DNA from: Tieghemiomyces parasiticus
Taxonomy: Eukaryota > Kickxellomycota > Dimargaritomycetes > Dimargaritales > Dimargaritaceae
Reading direction: 5' to 3'
Length of the DNA stretch: 26,638 nucleotides
Assembly: GCA_027575765.1 (NCBI GenBank)
Contig: JANBPT010000667.1
Coordinates: 1 to 26,638, forward strand
Part shown: one piece after another, positions 8,148-17,209 of the stretch
Numbering within the stretch: the first letter of the stretch is position 1
How the letters are laid out: every line of letters begins with the position of its first letter
Position numbers and translations under genes: made by a program
Notes under the pieces: model-generated
Database searches by the model: none
The model's input: the letters and a program-made list of their open reading frames with translations, nothing else
What the model was told of the DNA's origin: nothing

Positions 8148-10744
8148 ACGCCTACAATCGCCATACCCTTCACTGTATCGCTGTGAGTGACATAAGAACG
8201 ACTATACATGGCCGAGCATTACACCTCTGCATTGTCGCCCGGCGCCTAGCAGGACTGCTATGTACATCGTAATTATAACGTTTGGATGGTGTTGACTATC
8301 GTCGCGGCTGTGACGTCCACCGGCTGGACATTCTCACAGCCCCGGACTCCAATACCGAGTGGCGCATCAACACCTGCGCCAATATTACGAGGGCTCTTAT
8401 AGGGTTTCCTATGCGGTGACTATTTCGTGAGGTGATGATGGCTACTAAGCCGGTTTATAGTCGCTCTCGTCTCAGTAGCATGAGAGGGGAGGGTCCAGAT
8501 TCACGGAACACCCTGCTGACCACACACTGCCAGTGCTCCACGACCAGGCCGCCCGAGTCTCGCCTACCGTCGATTAGATCATTTCCGAAACCTAGCAGAT
8601 ACTCTTAAATGCGGTACCATTGATAGTGATGGCGTAATCAGGTCAATCCCTTATGTGGTAGGGATGGTTTCCGAATTTCCGCTTCTTATAATTTTTGGAG
8701 AATGAATTGTCCTAAAAATTTACGATTACATACCGGTCGTGACAGAAGAGCATAGCGCTGAATTCTACTGGCGGTGCTCAAATTAGGGTCAATTTTTTTT
8801 TACACGAAGCATCACATCTCAAATACCGATCGTCGCTCACGATCGAGAGATTTATAAACCGAACTGGTGCCTCCCTTTTCCTACATCCCTCATTTCTGAA
8901 CGTAGTTAGAATCCAATCTATCGAACATCCACCCGCCCGCTTTATCATCGCACTGCTGCGCCCCTTCACCTCGATGTTCTTCTAGACCTGTACTTGTTGA
9001 TTATCCCTGGGCTGCCATGTACCTGTTATCCTTGTATTTGGTTTTTCTGGCGGTGGGCGCTTATCGTTTAAAGTCAAAGCTGCGCCTATTTCCGAACCTC
9101 AAGGCGAGGTCGGCCAGCTCAATATGAACAGCATTAATGAGACTATGCTCTAACGGAGAAGACAGGCAAGCCCTGGGAAAAAGATTTTGTAATCGGTTTC
9201 CTCTGGCGTATCGTTATTAAAATGTAGCGTGAAATCAACGTGCCCTGAGATTAAAGGTACTTTTCTTGAAACATTAAGATGGGTACCGATTTACAAACCG
9301 AGGTGTAGCATGATGAATAAACTCCATAATATAATCATCCAGCTACCTTACAAACGGCTCATGTATGTCATGTAAGCCGCAGGTGAGGTTTAAGGTGATA
9401 GTATGGTTGTTGTCGTCGTCCGCCATGGGACGCATCCTCTAACCGTGTACGCTATGATTGGCGCGATGCGAACTATAACCGACAGTTATTAAGAGTAAGA
9501 TATTTTTTGTTACTTACATCTACCTGGTATGTCCGCCATTTTCTTTGTGCGTTGCCGTTTTGGTAATGAAGCTCATTAAATGGCTCCTTGTTACAACTCG
9601 CCCTGATCCGCGGTACTTGTTAAACGGTTGAATATTGCCAATTGCAGGACAGTAAATTAATGAATGATCCACCAACGTTTCCGCCCCCAAAAGACAAGCT
9701 TCACGCGCTTTTTTCTTTGTTCTAAATGTTTGGCAGAGCAAAGCAATGGCGAGTGTGTGGGTGACCCTTCCGCCCTGGGTTAGGAACCAACAACCACTGT
9801 TAATTCTCGTCGGAATATCACCCTGTAGTCGTACTGTGGACCAAATGGATAAATGATCCCGAAATGGGCAACCAAACTGTAGACTGGCTTTGCCGTGCGA
9901 TGGTCAACCGGTCGCCAGCGTAGGGGTATACTTCCCCCAATACTACCACAACCCTGTTGATGGATACGGTGGTAGAGCCCCTGTGATCCGTACACGACAA
10001 GTGAAGGTTGACTTTACGGGTGAATGATGGACGGGTTAGGTTTGGGGGAGGTCGGGGAGAGTGAACATGAGTGGGACTCTCCCAAGGATGAGTAAAAAGT
10101 GGACCGATATACATTAGCATATCCATGCTATTACAGGAGACAACACGGTTTTGGCGCCTACTGAGTTCGCGGGTGGTATGACTAACAAGACAAAGAATGA
10201 GGAAATAGGCGCATTGGGTAATTGGAAGTCGACCTAGGGGACGATACTAGAACCGTCGAGTGTAAACACAAGTAGCCAACCAACATCCACGCCTTTCTTC
10301 CAACCCCCCTGGTCTGCGAGGAAGCCACCAACGAAGGTGCTTCTGTCTAATCAATCCAGACGACTCTATGGTCTCCTTCAGCACCGCCGGCCCTTTGTGA
10401 AAAGGAAGCAAACGTCAGACCGTTCGACTAAATATCCACCACCACCAGGATCTCACGCATGCCATCGATTATCACATATTGCCCCCCAATTTCTGACCGC
10501 GGTTGGCGTCCGCCGCTATCCGTTGGTTGGTACACCAGCGACTGTTTAAGTGGCGGGAGCACAGGGAACGCCACGTCTACGTTAGGGGTTATAGGTTCAA
10601 CTTCCTTGCCACCCGCCACGTATCGCCAAGCCAACTGAGGTGGCCTGTTTTGCGGTAACGTCGTGAAGCTCGGAGGCCAAAACTGTCGGCTTGGCCTCGG
10701 CTCTTCAATTTAAGACGGCGCCGCTGCCAACAAGTCAGACATAA

Positions 10745-10750
10745 TATAAA
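10745..10750 (+). promoter_or_regulatory. TATA box (TATAAA) before gene 10900-11517
   Basis: TATAAA lies 150 nt before the start codon of the secreted Pro/Gly/Tyr protein, followed by pyrimidine-rich sequence before the ATG. This fits a TATA-type inducible promoter in a fungus; use is inferred. Confidence 0.4.
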
Positions 10751-10899
10751 CACTTCACCGGAAGGTCCTTCACCATCTACGTCGTATCCGCTTTTATTAG
10801 ATACGCAATTATAACTGCTACCTCTTTTGACCCCTCCTCCCCACCTGCAGGCCTTGTTTACGCTCCACTGCCAATCCCCAACGACCACCACACCAAGTC

Positions 10900-11517
10900 A
10901 TGTACCGTTTTCTGCTATTCGCTACCGGACTTCTGATCTTCTCAGGAGTACCGGCGTTGAATTGTCAACCAACCCCGCGGCCGGTCGCCAGTCAGCCGTG
11001 GCCTCCGTCGACACACCAGGGGTACGCTCAGGCTTCGGGGGCCAACGCCGGCTATGCCCACTCTGCCGGTCCTCAGGCTTATCCTCCCACTATGGCCAAC
11101 CAGACACCTAACCTGGGCTATCCTGGGTCGCCAGCATACGGGTACTCCAGCAAACCTGACTACGCGGGCCAAGGGTATACACCCAGCTATGCTAACGCCG
11201 AGTACAGCACCACTTATCCGTCTCCCATAGGGTTCCGTAGACCACCCCCGCATTCACCCATAGGGTTCGTGCTGCCGCAGAATGGCCCCAATGTACAAAA
11301 CCCCGCAGCCAACCACCCGGGCAATCCAGGCCCGTACGGCCAACCGTCATCGACCCCCAACGTCGGATACCGCCCCTTATATGTGAATCCCAACATCGGT
11401 TTTAACCTGCCCCCCTCTTCCAATCCTGGAAGCAACCATTCTCCGACACTGCCTCCTCACATACACCATAATTATCATACCCAGCCTTTGAAGCATCCGT
11501 ACTATAACCCACAGTAA
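10900..11517 (+). CDS. Predicted secreted Pro/Gly/Tyr/Asn-rich protein, 205 aa
   Basis: No family recognised. A single exon starting at aagtcATG, with a signal peptide of about 19-22 residues (hydrophobic core FLLFATGLLIF). The mature part is low complexity: Pro, Gly, Tyr, Asn, Ser, Gln and some His, with few charges. Its only Cys is residue 22, at or next to the cleavage site. Gly-Tyr or Gly-Phe pairs recur (41, 51, 73, 81, 92, 111, 122, 157, 167), and the pentapeptide SPIGF occurs twice, 11 residues apart, from a 12-nt direct repeat in the DNA (11224-11235 and 11257-11268). The composition resembles structural or adhesive wall proteins or intrinsically disordered secreted proteins; a precise role cannot be given. 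The tail is His/Tyr-rich (HIHHNYH, HPYYNPQ), which might bind metal. It converges on the next gene. Confidence 0.8.
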   Translation: MYRFLLFATGLLIFSGVPALNCQPTPRPVASQPWPPSTHQGYAQASGANAGYAHSAGPQAYPPTMANQTPNLGYPGSPAYGYSSKPDYAGQGYTPSYANAEYSTTYPSPIGFRRPPPHSPIGFVLPQNGPNVQNPAANHPGNPGPYGQPSSTPNVGYRPLYVNPNIGFNLPPSSNPGSNHSPTLPPHIHHNYHTQPLKHPYYNPQ

Positions 11518-11855
11518 GGGATTATTCTAAGACATATGTAAGGCTTAGTATACACGGTTATGGCCCGTGGTGTATTTTTTTATTATCTCAATAAACCGAT
11601 TTTGGACTGTGATTTAGAAAAGCTGCTTATAATTGCCATAAAAGTCGAAACTTCACCCACACTGTCACGATAACCACGGTCGTTGAAGTAGCCCAGAGAT
11701 AACTAGGAACAATACCGCATAAAGTAGCTTTCACTGGGAAGAACTGAAACGAGGGGGTCGAAAATCACGGCTGTCAAAGTGGACAGGATATCTGAATAAG
11801 GCGAGGCAGCCTCACATAGGATATTGGTGAAAGGTATTTCGACTAATCACTTCAC
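11518..11855. other. Convergent intergenic region
   Basis: Lies between two genes that end facing each other. It holds the AATAAA of the left gene (11590-11595). No further gene or repeat is seen. Confidence 0.5.
11590..11595 (+). promoter_or_regulatory. Poly(A) signal AATAAA of gene 10900-11517
   Basis: A canonical AATAAA 73 nt after the TAA stop, preceded by a T-rich tract (tattttttt), a usual fungal efficiency element. Confidence 0.6.
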
Positions 11856-12419
11856 TCATTTATTTCTGGTATTCCAGTGCTCGATGCAGTCATTCATAAT
11901 ATCTATGGCAAGTTCATCGTCATTAGGGCTCAGTTCGAGCAAGTACTCCTTGGGCATAGCATGTCCGCCAGGAACCTTCCCATTGGGGGTGGCCACCAGT
12001 GCGGCGCGCATGCCCCATCCTGGGTCATTGTAAATACGGAACACGTACTTACCCGACGCGGTGACGCGCCGCGTTGGGAGGCGTAGGTTCCAGCCTGAGT
12101 TTATGAACTTGTCGAATGCCTTGCGGTACGCCTTCGACAAGATGCTGAAGCTGTGGTACAGGTATACTTCGGAGGACCCGCTACTCACAGCATAGCTGGG
12201 AAGGGAAGCTGCCTTGAGACCGGCCAAGTCGCCAAGGATTTCGCTATCGTCAGTTAAGTCAAGGCGATTGATGTGGCGAAGAATCGAACAGATCGGCGCG
12301 TAGCTAGCAGCCGAAGAGTCGAGACCGTCGCTAGTACCCGGAAAGTCCGTGGCCCAGATCATTGGGAGTTGGGGGACAACGGCAAGGGCCAGACAGAGGG
12401 GAAGACGGAAGGATACCAT
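11856..12419 (-). CDS. Predicted secreted protein, 187 aa, unknown family
   Basis: No family recognised. A single exon, with a signal peptide of about 23 residues (core LCLALAVVPQL, cleavage likely after IWA). The mature protein has a normal globular composition, unlike its two secreted neighbours. Only two cysteines remain (Cys44 and Cys178), near the two ends, and could form one disulfide. Notable stretches are an aromatic-rich middle (EVYLYHSFSILSKAYRKAFDKF) and a Gly/Pro-containing core (YNDPGWGMRAALVATPNGKVPGG). It may be an enzyme-like or binding fold, but nothing diagnostic is visible. The last codons read AAT AAA TGA, so a poly(A) signal overlaps the stop. On the minus strand a CATAAATAG at about 12567-12575 is a TATA candidate, and an out-of-frame ATG at 12537 could act as an upstream start. 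Confidence 0.8.
   Translation of the reverse strand: MVSFRLPLCLALAVVPQLPMIWATDFPGTSDGLDSSAASYAPICSILRHINRLDLTDDSEILGDLAGLKAASLPSYAVSSGSSEVYLYHSFSILSKAYRKAFDKFINSGWNLRLPTRRVTASGKYVFRIYNDPGWGMRAALVATPNGKVPGGHAMPKEYLLELSPNDDELAIDIMNDCIEHWNTRNK
11859..11864 (-). promoter_or_regulatory. AATAAA abutting the stop codon of gene 11856-12419
   Basis: On the minus strand the last two sense codons are AAT AAA, directly followed by TGA. I see no other AATAAA within about 60 nt downstream, so this may be the working poly(A) signal, giving a very short 3' untranslated region. Confidence 0.4.
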
Positions 12420-13333
12420 AGCGGATAATGTCTAGAACAAGGCTGGCGAGAGAGGGGGGAAGGTGAGAAACTATGGCTTGGGTGGTACAAGGGGTGGCCT
12501 GAGCGAGGAACCGAAGTAGTGCTGGGTGGGTTGCCATTGTGGGTGCTTGGTAGCCGACGCTCTCTCTATTTATGTGAACGACACGCCACCATCGAGCTCG
12601 TTCCAAGCTGTTCGCATCCACAGTCGCCCCTCCCCCCTATTCCGCGTCAACGAATATACCGGCGGAAACGACCAGTGCTGGATCTAAAAATATAGATAAG
12701 GAGGCTGTGTCCGAGGCCAGTTTAACTAAATCGTACAACAGGGTCATAAGACATAGCGGCTACGCTGGGGCTGTGGAGCTCCTCTTTAGTAACGCCCGTC
12801 GAACCTCTAATAGTATTAACAGACCGCCCTAGAGTCTGAATATCCGGCTGAGGAACGGGAGGGACGCCTATTCCCAAGTGTTACACAACCAGGGCCGAGT
12901 CAATGTACAAGCGTGTGCCTACACCACTTCCCTTGCGGCTTGGCATAACAGTGAAGAAGTCCCTTTCGTCCTCCACTTTGGTCCCAAGTCTTCTTTTACC
13001 CTTGCACCCGTAGCCGGTGTAATCGTATCCTTTAGCGCAATCAAGTGGCGTTGGTCTCGCCCTTCCGGCTGACGTCCTCCACCAGCGACCGCAGTGGTGA
13101 GCATATGCTACGGCGCTGACCAATATTCTCTTTACGCTTGACAGAGGGGGGGGGGGTTGACAATAGAGTGGTGAATGGTTACAAACGACCGTGTGTGGCG
13201 CCGGGTCGTGGCTGAAAAACGGAAATGACTAAATCTAGGAGTCCACGGGCAGAGTAGCATCAAATTTATTCACACCGGCTAGATAATGGCCGTTCCGCCG
13301 GTCGAGGGAACCCCGAATCAATGAATTCCACAT
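12420..13333. other. Intergenic: promoter of 11856-12419 gene and 3' flank of PH-FYVE gene
   Basis: The left half should be the promoter and 5' leader of the minus-strand secreted gene. The right end holds a run of 11 G (13146-13156) and the poly(A) signal of the PH-FYVE gene. No additional gene is supported. Confidence 0.5.
13265..13270 (-). promoter_or_regulatory. Poly(A) signal AATAAA of PH-FYVE gene
   Basis: TTTATT on the plus strand, that is AATAAA on the minus strand, 64 nt past the TGA of the PH-FYVE gene. Confidence 0.55.
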
Positions 13334-16300
13334 TCACGTCGACACGGCCTCAGTGATAGCTGGCTCAGGCACGATATCGCTCTCACCGGTATCAGGCGCC
13401 ATAATATCAGCGGGCTGGCACGGCCCAGTGGGCTCGTTTTCGGGAGCGGTCACACCCTCGTGGGCCTCCACCGTCTCCGCTGCGACGACAGAAGGTCCTT
13501 CAATCTCGGGCTTAAAGTTAAGCGCGGTAACAGACAGATGCGCGGTGACGTGAGGCCGACGTTTCACCAGGAAGGTGGGGTCCGGGTGGACGTACGGCGA
13601 GCACAAATGGCGCTGGCCCGACCCCGGCGCGCTGGCTTGCGCATTGGTGAGAGTAGAATGGTTATCCGAAATGGCCGTCAGAGTAGACTCGATCGACCCA
13701 AACACTGGGGTAGCCGCCCACGATGGGTAGCAATTGTAGGTAGCGTATGGAGTGGAAGTAGCGGTAGCGGTAACCGGAAGAGCGACGGCGCTGCTAGCCG
13801 GATGAGGGTGGTGTTGGAAGTGGAATGCAGGGTGCGGGCGGTGGTGGGGGTGGGTTGATGGTGGGGACATGGACGGGCGGGCTCCACTAGTAGCCAGCTG
13901 CCCCGGGGATCGTGGAAGAGATGGGGTCGGCAGGTGGTGGTGGTGGTGATGCATAGTATAGGCCACCGACGACGAAGGGGTCACGGTAGTCGTACTCGGT
14001 GCCCGGCCATGGTGGTGCTGGTGGTATTGGAAACCACCGCGGGATGGTGACAGGGGACCGGAGGTCCCGATGGAAGGGTCGCCGCTGGCGGTGACATCCG
14101 GGAGTGGAGACCCGGATCCAAGCGGGGACAGGGAGGACGGTGAAAGGGCCCGGGCGTACGCGTAGATCCCGCGGCCGGTTAAGCGGGCATAGTCGGCTCC
14201 GTCGAAAGAACCCGGTCGCTCGCCCACCGTGGAGCCCTGGTAAGATAGCGGCCGTTCGCCTGGCGGACGACACGAGCCCAGTAGGCGGTGGTGGTAACTG
14301 TCGTGGTGGTGGTGCGACGGCTGATCGTATTCGTCTGGATCATCTGTCAACGAACGGGGCGGGAAAGCGGGGTCCGTGAATGCCAGGAATTGGCGCTCGG
14401 CAAGGGTGCCCAGTGAGGACGAACGATTGCGGACGGGCCGGCCCGCCACGGCAATGGGGCCTGGTCGTGGCCCGCCGCGCAGGGTGCTAGTGGCCGTGGA
14501 ATTGATCGTGGATGCATTACCCTGCGGCCAGGCACCCAGTCGCAATACACCGGGGTGACCGCGGGTGTTGTCGAGGCCGCAGCACGGAACGTAGGGGTAA
14601 CCACCGCGGACTAACGCGCCACCGTGACGAGCCTCCTCGTCGTTGTCAACCGGCGCGGTGGGGCCGTCATGGATCGCGCCCAGGGCTGCGGTACCCGGCT
14701 GGGTGTTTCCGTCGAACGTATTGACACAGTTACGGCGGAAGCAGTCGGTACACAGCCGGCACACCCGGTCGTGGCGGGCGGTGGCCATGACCGAGCAACG
14801 GTAGCAAATGACGCGGCCACACTGTCGGCAGTGGTGTTTACGCACGAGCAAAGTGAAGGCCGTCCGTTGGCACACCATACACACTGCTACGGCGTCGTCA
14901 GGCACCCACTCCGGGAAGGGTGGCACCCCACCCGCCACCAGATCAACCGCCGCCGGTTGCGGGTTTGGCGAGGAGGGCTGAGACGGCGTAAGGGCAAAGG
15001 GGTCGAGTAGCAGGGCGTCATTCCCGGCCGGAAGGCCCAGCCCGAGACCCGTCATCATGAGACGCGGCGAGCGCGAACCCCGGGCCACGGCGGCCGCCGA
15101 TAAGGCCGAGGCCAGGGACTGCGGGGTGTCCGCCGGCGCGGCAGGCATACCGCCCTGGCCACTCGCAGCACTACGCGTGGAGGAGTTGGATGGCGGGCCG
15201 GTCCAGAACTGGCGCAGTCCGCCCACACTGGTCTTGCGCAAACCGGCGCGTTCCATGTTGGCGTTTAACGCCGAGAGGCAGTGTAGGTTCTTGGGGGATG
15301 GGGCCAGGGCAGCGACCGAGGTGGAGGCCCCGGCGGGCGGCCGTGCGCCAGACTGCGACGGAGGCCGGAGGATGGCAAGAGGCTGAGTGCCCGAGGGGGT
15401 AGGCAGGAGGGTTCTTTTGGTCGGGGTGAGCTGAGTCCGGACGGGGCGGGGCTGCTTGGAGACCGACGAGCTGCGCCAGTACCGCCAGAACCGTTTCTCA
15501 TTCTCGGTAGTACGAGCCAGGTCAGGGAACTTCCACTGGCGCAGGGCGCGGGCCTCGCGGACCCGGCGGCTCTCCTCGGCGATCTGGTGGGCGGATTTGG
15601 CCATCACGTAGGCGTCCAGCCACGCGGCACACTCGTCGCCCTGGGGCATGGAGAGGGCTAGCGCCGGTTCTCCGCCGTGGTAGATACGCAGCCCAGCGAA
15701 GAAAGGTTCCAGATCCACCTCGTCCAGCGGCAGCACGTGGGCCTCCTCACACACGCCCCAGGGCTGCGGCCCGTCAGTACCAGCGACGGGCGGGTCGCGG
15801 CCCTCGGCCACGTAGCCGTAAACGAGACAGTCGGACATGAGCACGACCAGTACATACTGGGCCCGCGGGCAGGTTCCGGTGGGTGACGCCACGAGGGTCG
15901 TGGACACTATCGGGCCGGTGGTGCCCATGAGGTCGCCCGCGGAGTCACCCAGTTCGGGGTCGTCTAGTCCTAGGCTGACCTGAGCCGACGGTGCGACGGG
16001 GTTAATGGCGATGGGGGCGCAGGATAGTATAGGGAGGGCCGGGGTGGTGGCAACGGTCGGGGGTCCGCTGGGTGTCTGGTCCGAAGTGGGTGCCTCAGTG
16101 AGGTCAGATGGGGCCTCGGCGGTCGGGTCGGTGTCGGTGGTAACTGCGGCACGTGGGCTATCAGGGATTCCATGGCCCTCGCTGGGTGGCGCCAGCGCGA
16201 GCGAGGTGGTAACCAGGGGGGTGCCCAGACTAGACGGGTGAGTATCAAACATGGGGCTGTCGCGGTCCGGGTACCATGGAATCAGCTCGAACCAACCGCG

Positions 16301-17209
16301 GCGGACAAGACGGCGCCCAGTGGCGATGAGGGACTTGGGTTTGGCGAACAGGTATTCCAACTCGAGAAGGGCGCGGAGCTGGGAGAATACCGGGCGGGAC
16401 TGGAGCAACATGCGGTTACGCATCCGGCGCCACTTGATGGCGTGAGAGATCTCCTCCGTACTGGCTGCCGCCGCCTCGGGGTCAGTTTCCTCGCCGGGAG
16501 GGGCCGGGAGCTGCTGGAGTGGGTAGTTGCGCAGGGCTTGGCGGAAGGCCGACCCGGCCGCCGGGTTAGTGTCGTCCAGCACAGGCGCGACGACCTGGCC
16601 CGCGTCCGGGAGCGGGTGGCGCGTGGTCAGGTTGGTTATGACCGACACGTCATCGGTCTTGATGGACGGGGTGGCAGCAAATGGTTTGGGGTTCTGCAGC
16701 CAGAAACCCGGCCAGGGCGCGGCGGCGTTGTCCTGGGACAGGGCACTGGAAAGAGACGGGGACCGTTGTGCGCTACTCACCACGCTAAGTGGCGGGTTGA
16801 CGGGTAGGGCGGTGGTCAGATTACGGCCCGGGTCGGCCAGGCTCGGGGCGCGCACTGGGAGGAGGCCAGAGTACAGAGAACTGCGGGACTGGCGCGGAGT
16901 CCGTTGTATGGGGGTCGGCACCAGCGGCAGTTCGACCGTGGGCACCTTTTCCCGCTCCACCACCGGTGGCGCGAGCCCGTTGGAATAATTTGCGGCCGGG
17001 CCAGAAGTGGCTATCTCCGCCTCAACCGTAAGTTCTGTGCCGGTGGGAGAGACCACCCCCGGTACGGGTTCTGAAGGTATTGAGGACGGTTCCTCATCCG
17101 CAGGGCCGTCCGTTACGGCCACTGATACTGACGAGTGGGAATCCGCCGCCAATGTTGCATCGGTGGCGGGTAGGCTACCATCGACAGACGACGAGGGAGT
17201 CTCGGCCAT
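13334..17209 (-). CDS. PH-FYVE domain protein, 1291 aa, FGD-like
   Basis: A phosphoinositide-binding, probably endosomal or membrane-traffic protein. The first ATG is at 17209 (ccacgATGg); the frame opens further to 17263 but with GTG, so I start at 17209. The FYVE finger spans about residues 768-823: WVPD at its start, RKHHCRQCG, RVC near the end, and eight zinc ligands Cys777, 780, 794, 797, 802, 805, 817 and 820. These are the three canonical PtdIns3P-binding motifs (WxxD, R+HHCR, RVC). Before it lies a split PH domain: LIATGRRLVRRGWFELIPW (about 290-308), a Pro/Thr-rich insertion of about 110 residues, then LVVLMSDCLVYGYV (about 450) to AAWLDAYV (about 530). This order resembles the PH-FYVE end of FGD-type Rho GEFs, but no DH domain precedes it. 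N- and C-terminal parts are Ser/Pro/Thr-rich; the last 350 residues are His-rich, with one HHHHHH run. Alternative: a different PH-FYVE adaptor. Confidence 0.88.
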   Translation of the reverse strand: MAETPSSSVDGSLPATDATLAADSHSSVSVAVTDGPADEEPSSIPSEPVPGVVSPTGTELTVEAEIATSGPAANYSNGLAPPVVEREKVPTVELPLVPTPIQRTPRQSRSSLYSGLLPVRAPSLADPGRNLTTALPVNPPLSVVSSAQRSPSLSSALSQDNAAAPWPGFWLQNPKPFAATPSIKTDDVSVITNLTTRHPLPDAGQVVAPVLDDTNPAAGSAFRQALRNYPLQQLPAPPGEETDPEAAAASTEEISHAIKWRRMRNRMLLQSRPVFSQLRALLELEYLFAKPKSLIATGRRLVRRGWFELIPWYPDRDSPMFDTHPSSLGTPLVTTSLALAPPSEGHGIPDSPRAAVTTDTDPTAEAPSDLTEAPTSDQTPSGPPTVATTPALPILSCAPIAINPVAPSAQVSLGLDDPELGDSAGDLMGTTGPIVSTTLVASPTGTCPRAQYVLVVLMSDCLVYGYVAEGRDPPVAGTDGPQPWGVCEEAHVLPLDEVDLEPFFAGLRIYHGGEPALALSMPQGDECAAWLDAYVMAKSAHQIAEESRRVREARALRQWKFPDLARTTENEKRFWRYWRSSSVSKQPRPVRTQLTPTKRTLLPTPSGTQPLAILRPPSQSGARPPAGASTSVAALAPSPKNLHCLSALNANMERAGLRKTSVGGLRQFWTGPPSNSSTRSAASGQGGMPAAPADTPQSLASALSAAAVARGSRSPRLMMTGLGLGLPAGNDALLLDPFALTPSQPSSPNPQPAAVDLVAGGVPPFPEWVPDDAVAVCMVCQRTAFTLLVRKHHCRQCGRVICYRCSVMATARHDRVCRLCTDCFRRNCVNTFDGNTQPGTAALGAIHDGPTAPVDNDEEARHGGALVRGGYPYVPCCGLDNTRGHPGVLRLGAWPQGNASTINSTATSTLRGGPRPGPIAVAGRPVRNRSSSLGTLAERQFLAFTDPAFPPRSLTDDPDEYDQPSHHHHDSYHHRLLGSCRPPGERPLSYQGSTVGERPGSFDGADYARLTGRGIYAYARALSPSSLSPLGSGSPLPDVTASGDPSIGTSGPLSPSRGGFQYHQHHHGRAPSTTTVTPSSSVAYTMHHHHHHLPTPSLPRSPGQLATSGARPSMSPPSTHPHHRPHPAFHFQHHPHPASSAVALPVTATATSTPYATYNCYPSWAATPVFGSIESTLTAISDNHSTLTNAQASAPGSGQRHLCSPYVHPDPTFLVKRRPHVTAHLSVTALNFKPEIEGPSVVAAETVEAHEGVTAPENEPTGPCQPADIMAPDTGESDIVPEPAITEAVST

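Larger units (their letters stand above)
8049..10899. other. 2.85-kb gene-free stretch
   Basis: The longest non-coding stretch in the window, visibly more AT-rich than the exons. Stops are frequent in all frames and the few frames of 60-100 codons show no family trait. I see no terminal repeats, target-site duplications, reverse transcriptase or transposase motifs, tRNA or rRNA. Its right end carries a TATA box for the next gene. Confidence 0.5.

Noticed and set aside
8432..8519. Box C (GTGATGA) and box D (CTGA) spaced as in a C/D snoRNA
   Set aside because: There is no terminal stem next to the boxes and no clear internal D'/C' pair; single boxes of this size arise by chance.
8690..8720. 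AT-rich stem AATTTTTGGA / TCCTAAAAATT
   Set aside because: It needs a bulge, has low complexity and no gene nearby for which it could be a terminator or regulator.
9520..10126. Overlapping minus-strand frames of 71-102 codons
   Set aside because: One starts with TTG, and none shows family traits or a plausible start context.
12331..12621. 96-codon minus-strand frame overlapping the 187-aa secreted gene
   Set aside because: It is out of frame with that gene and lacks features. At most its internal ATG at 12537 is an upstream start.
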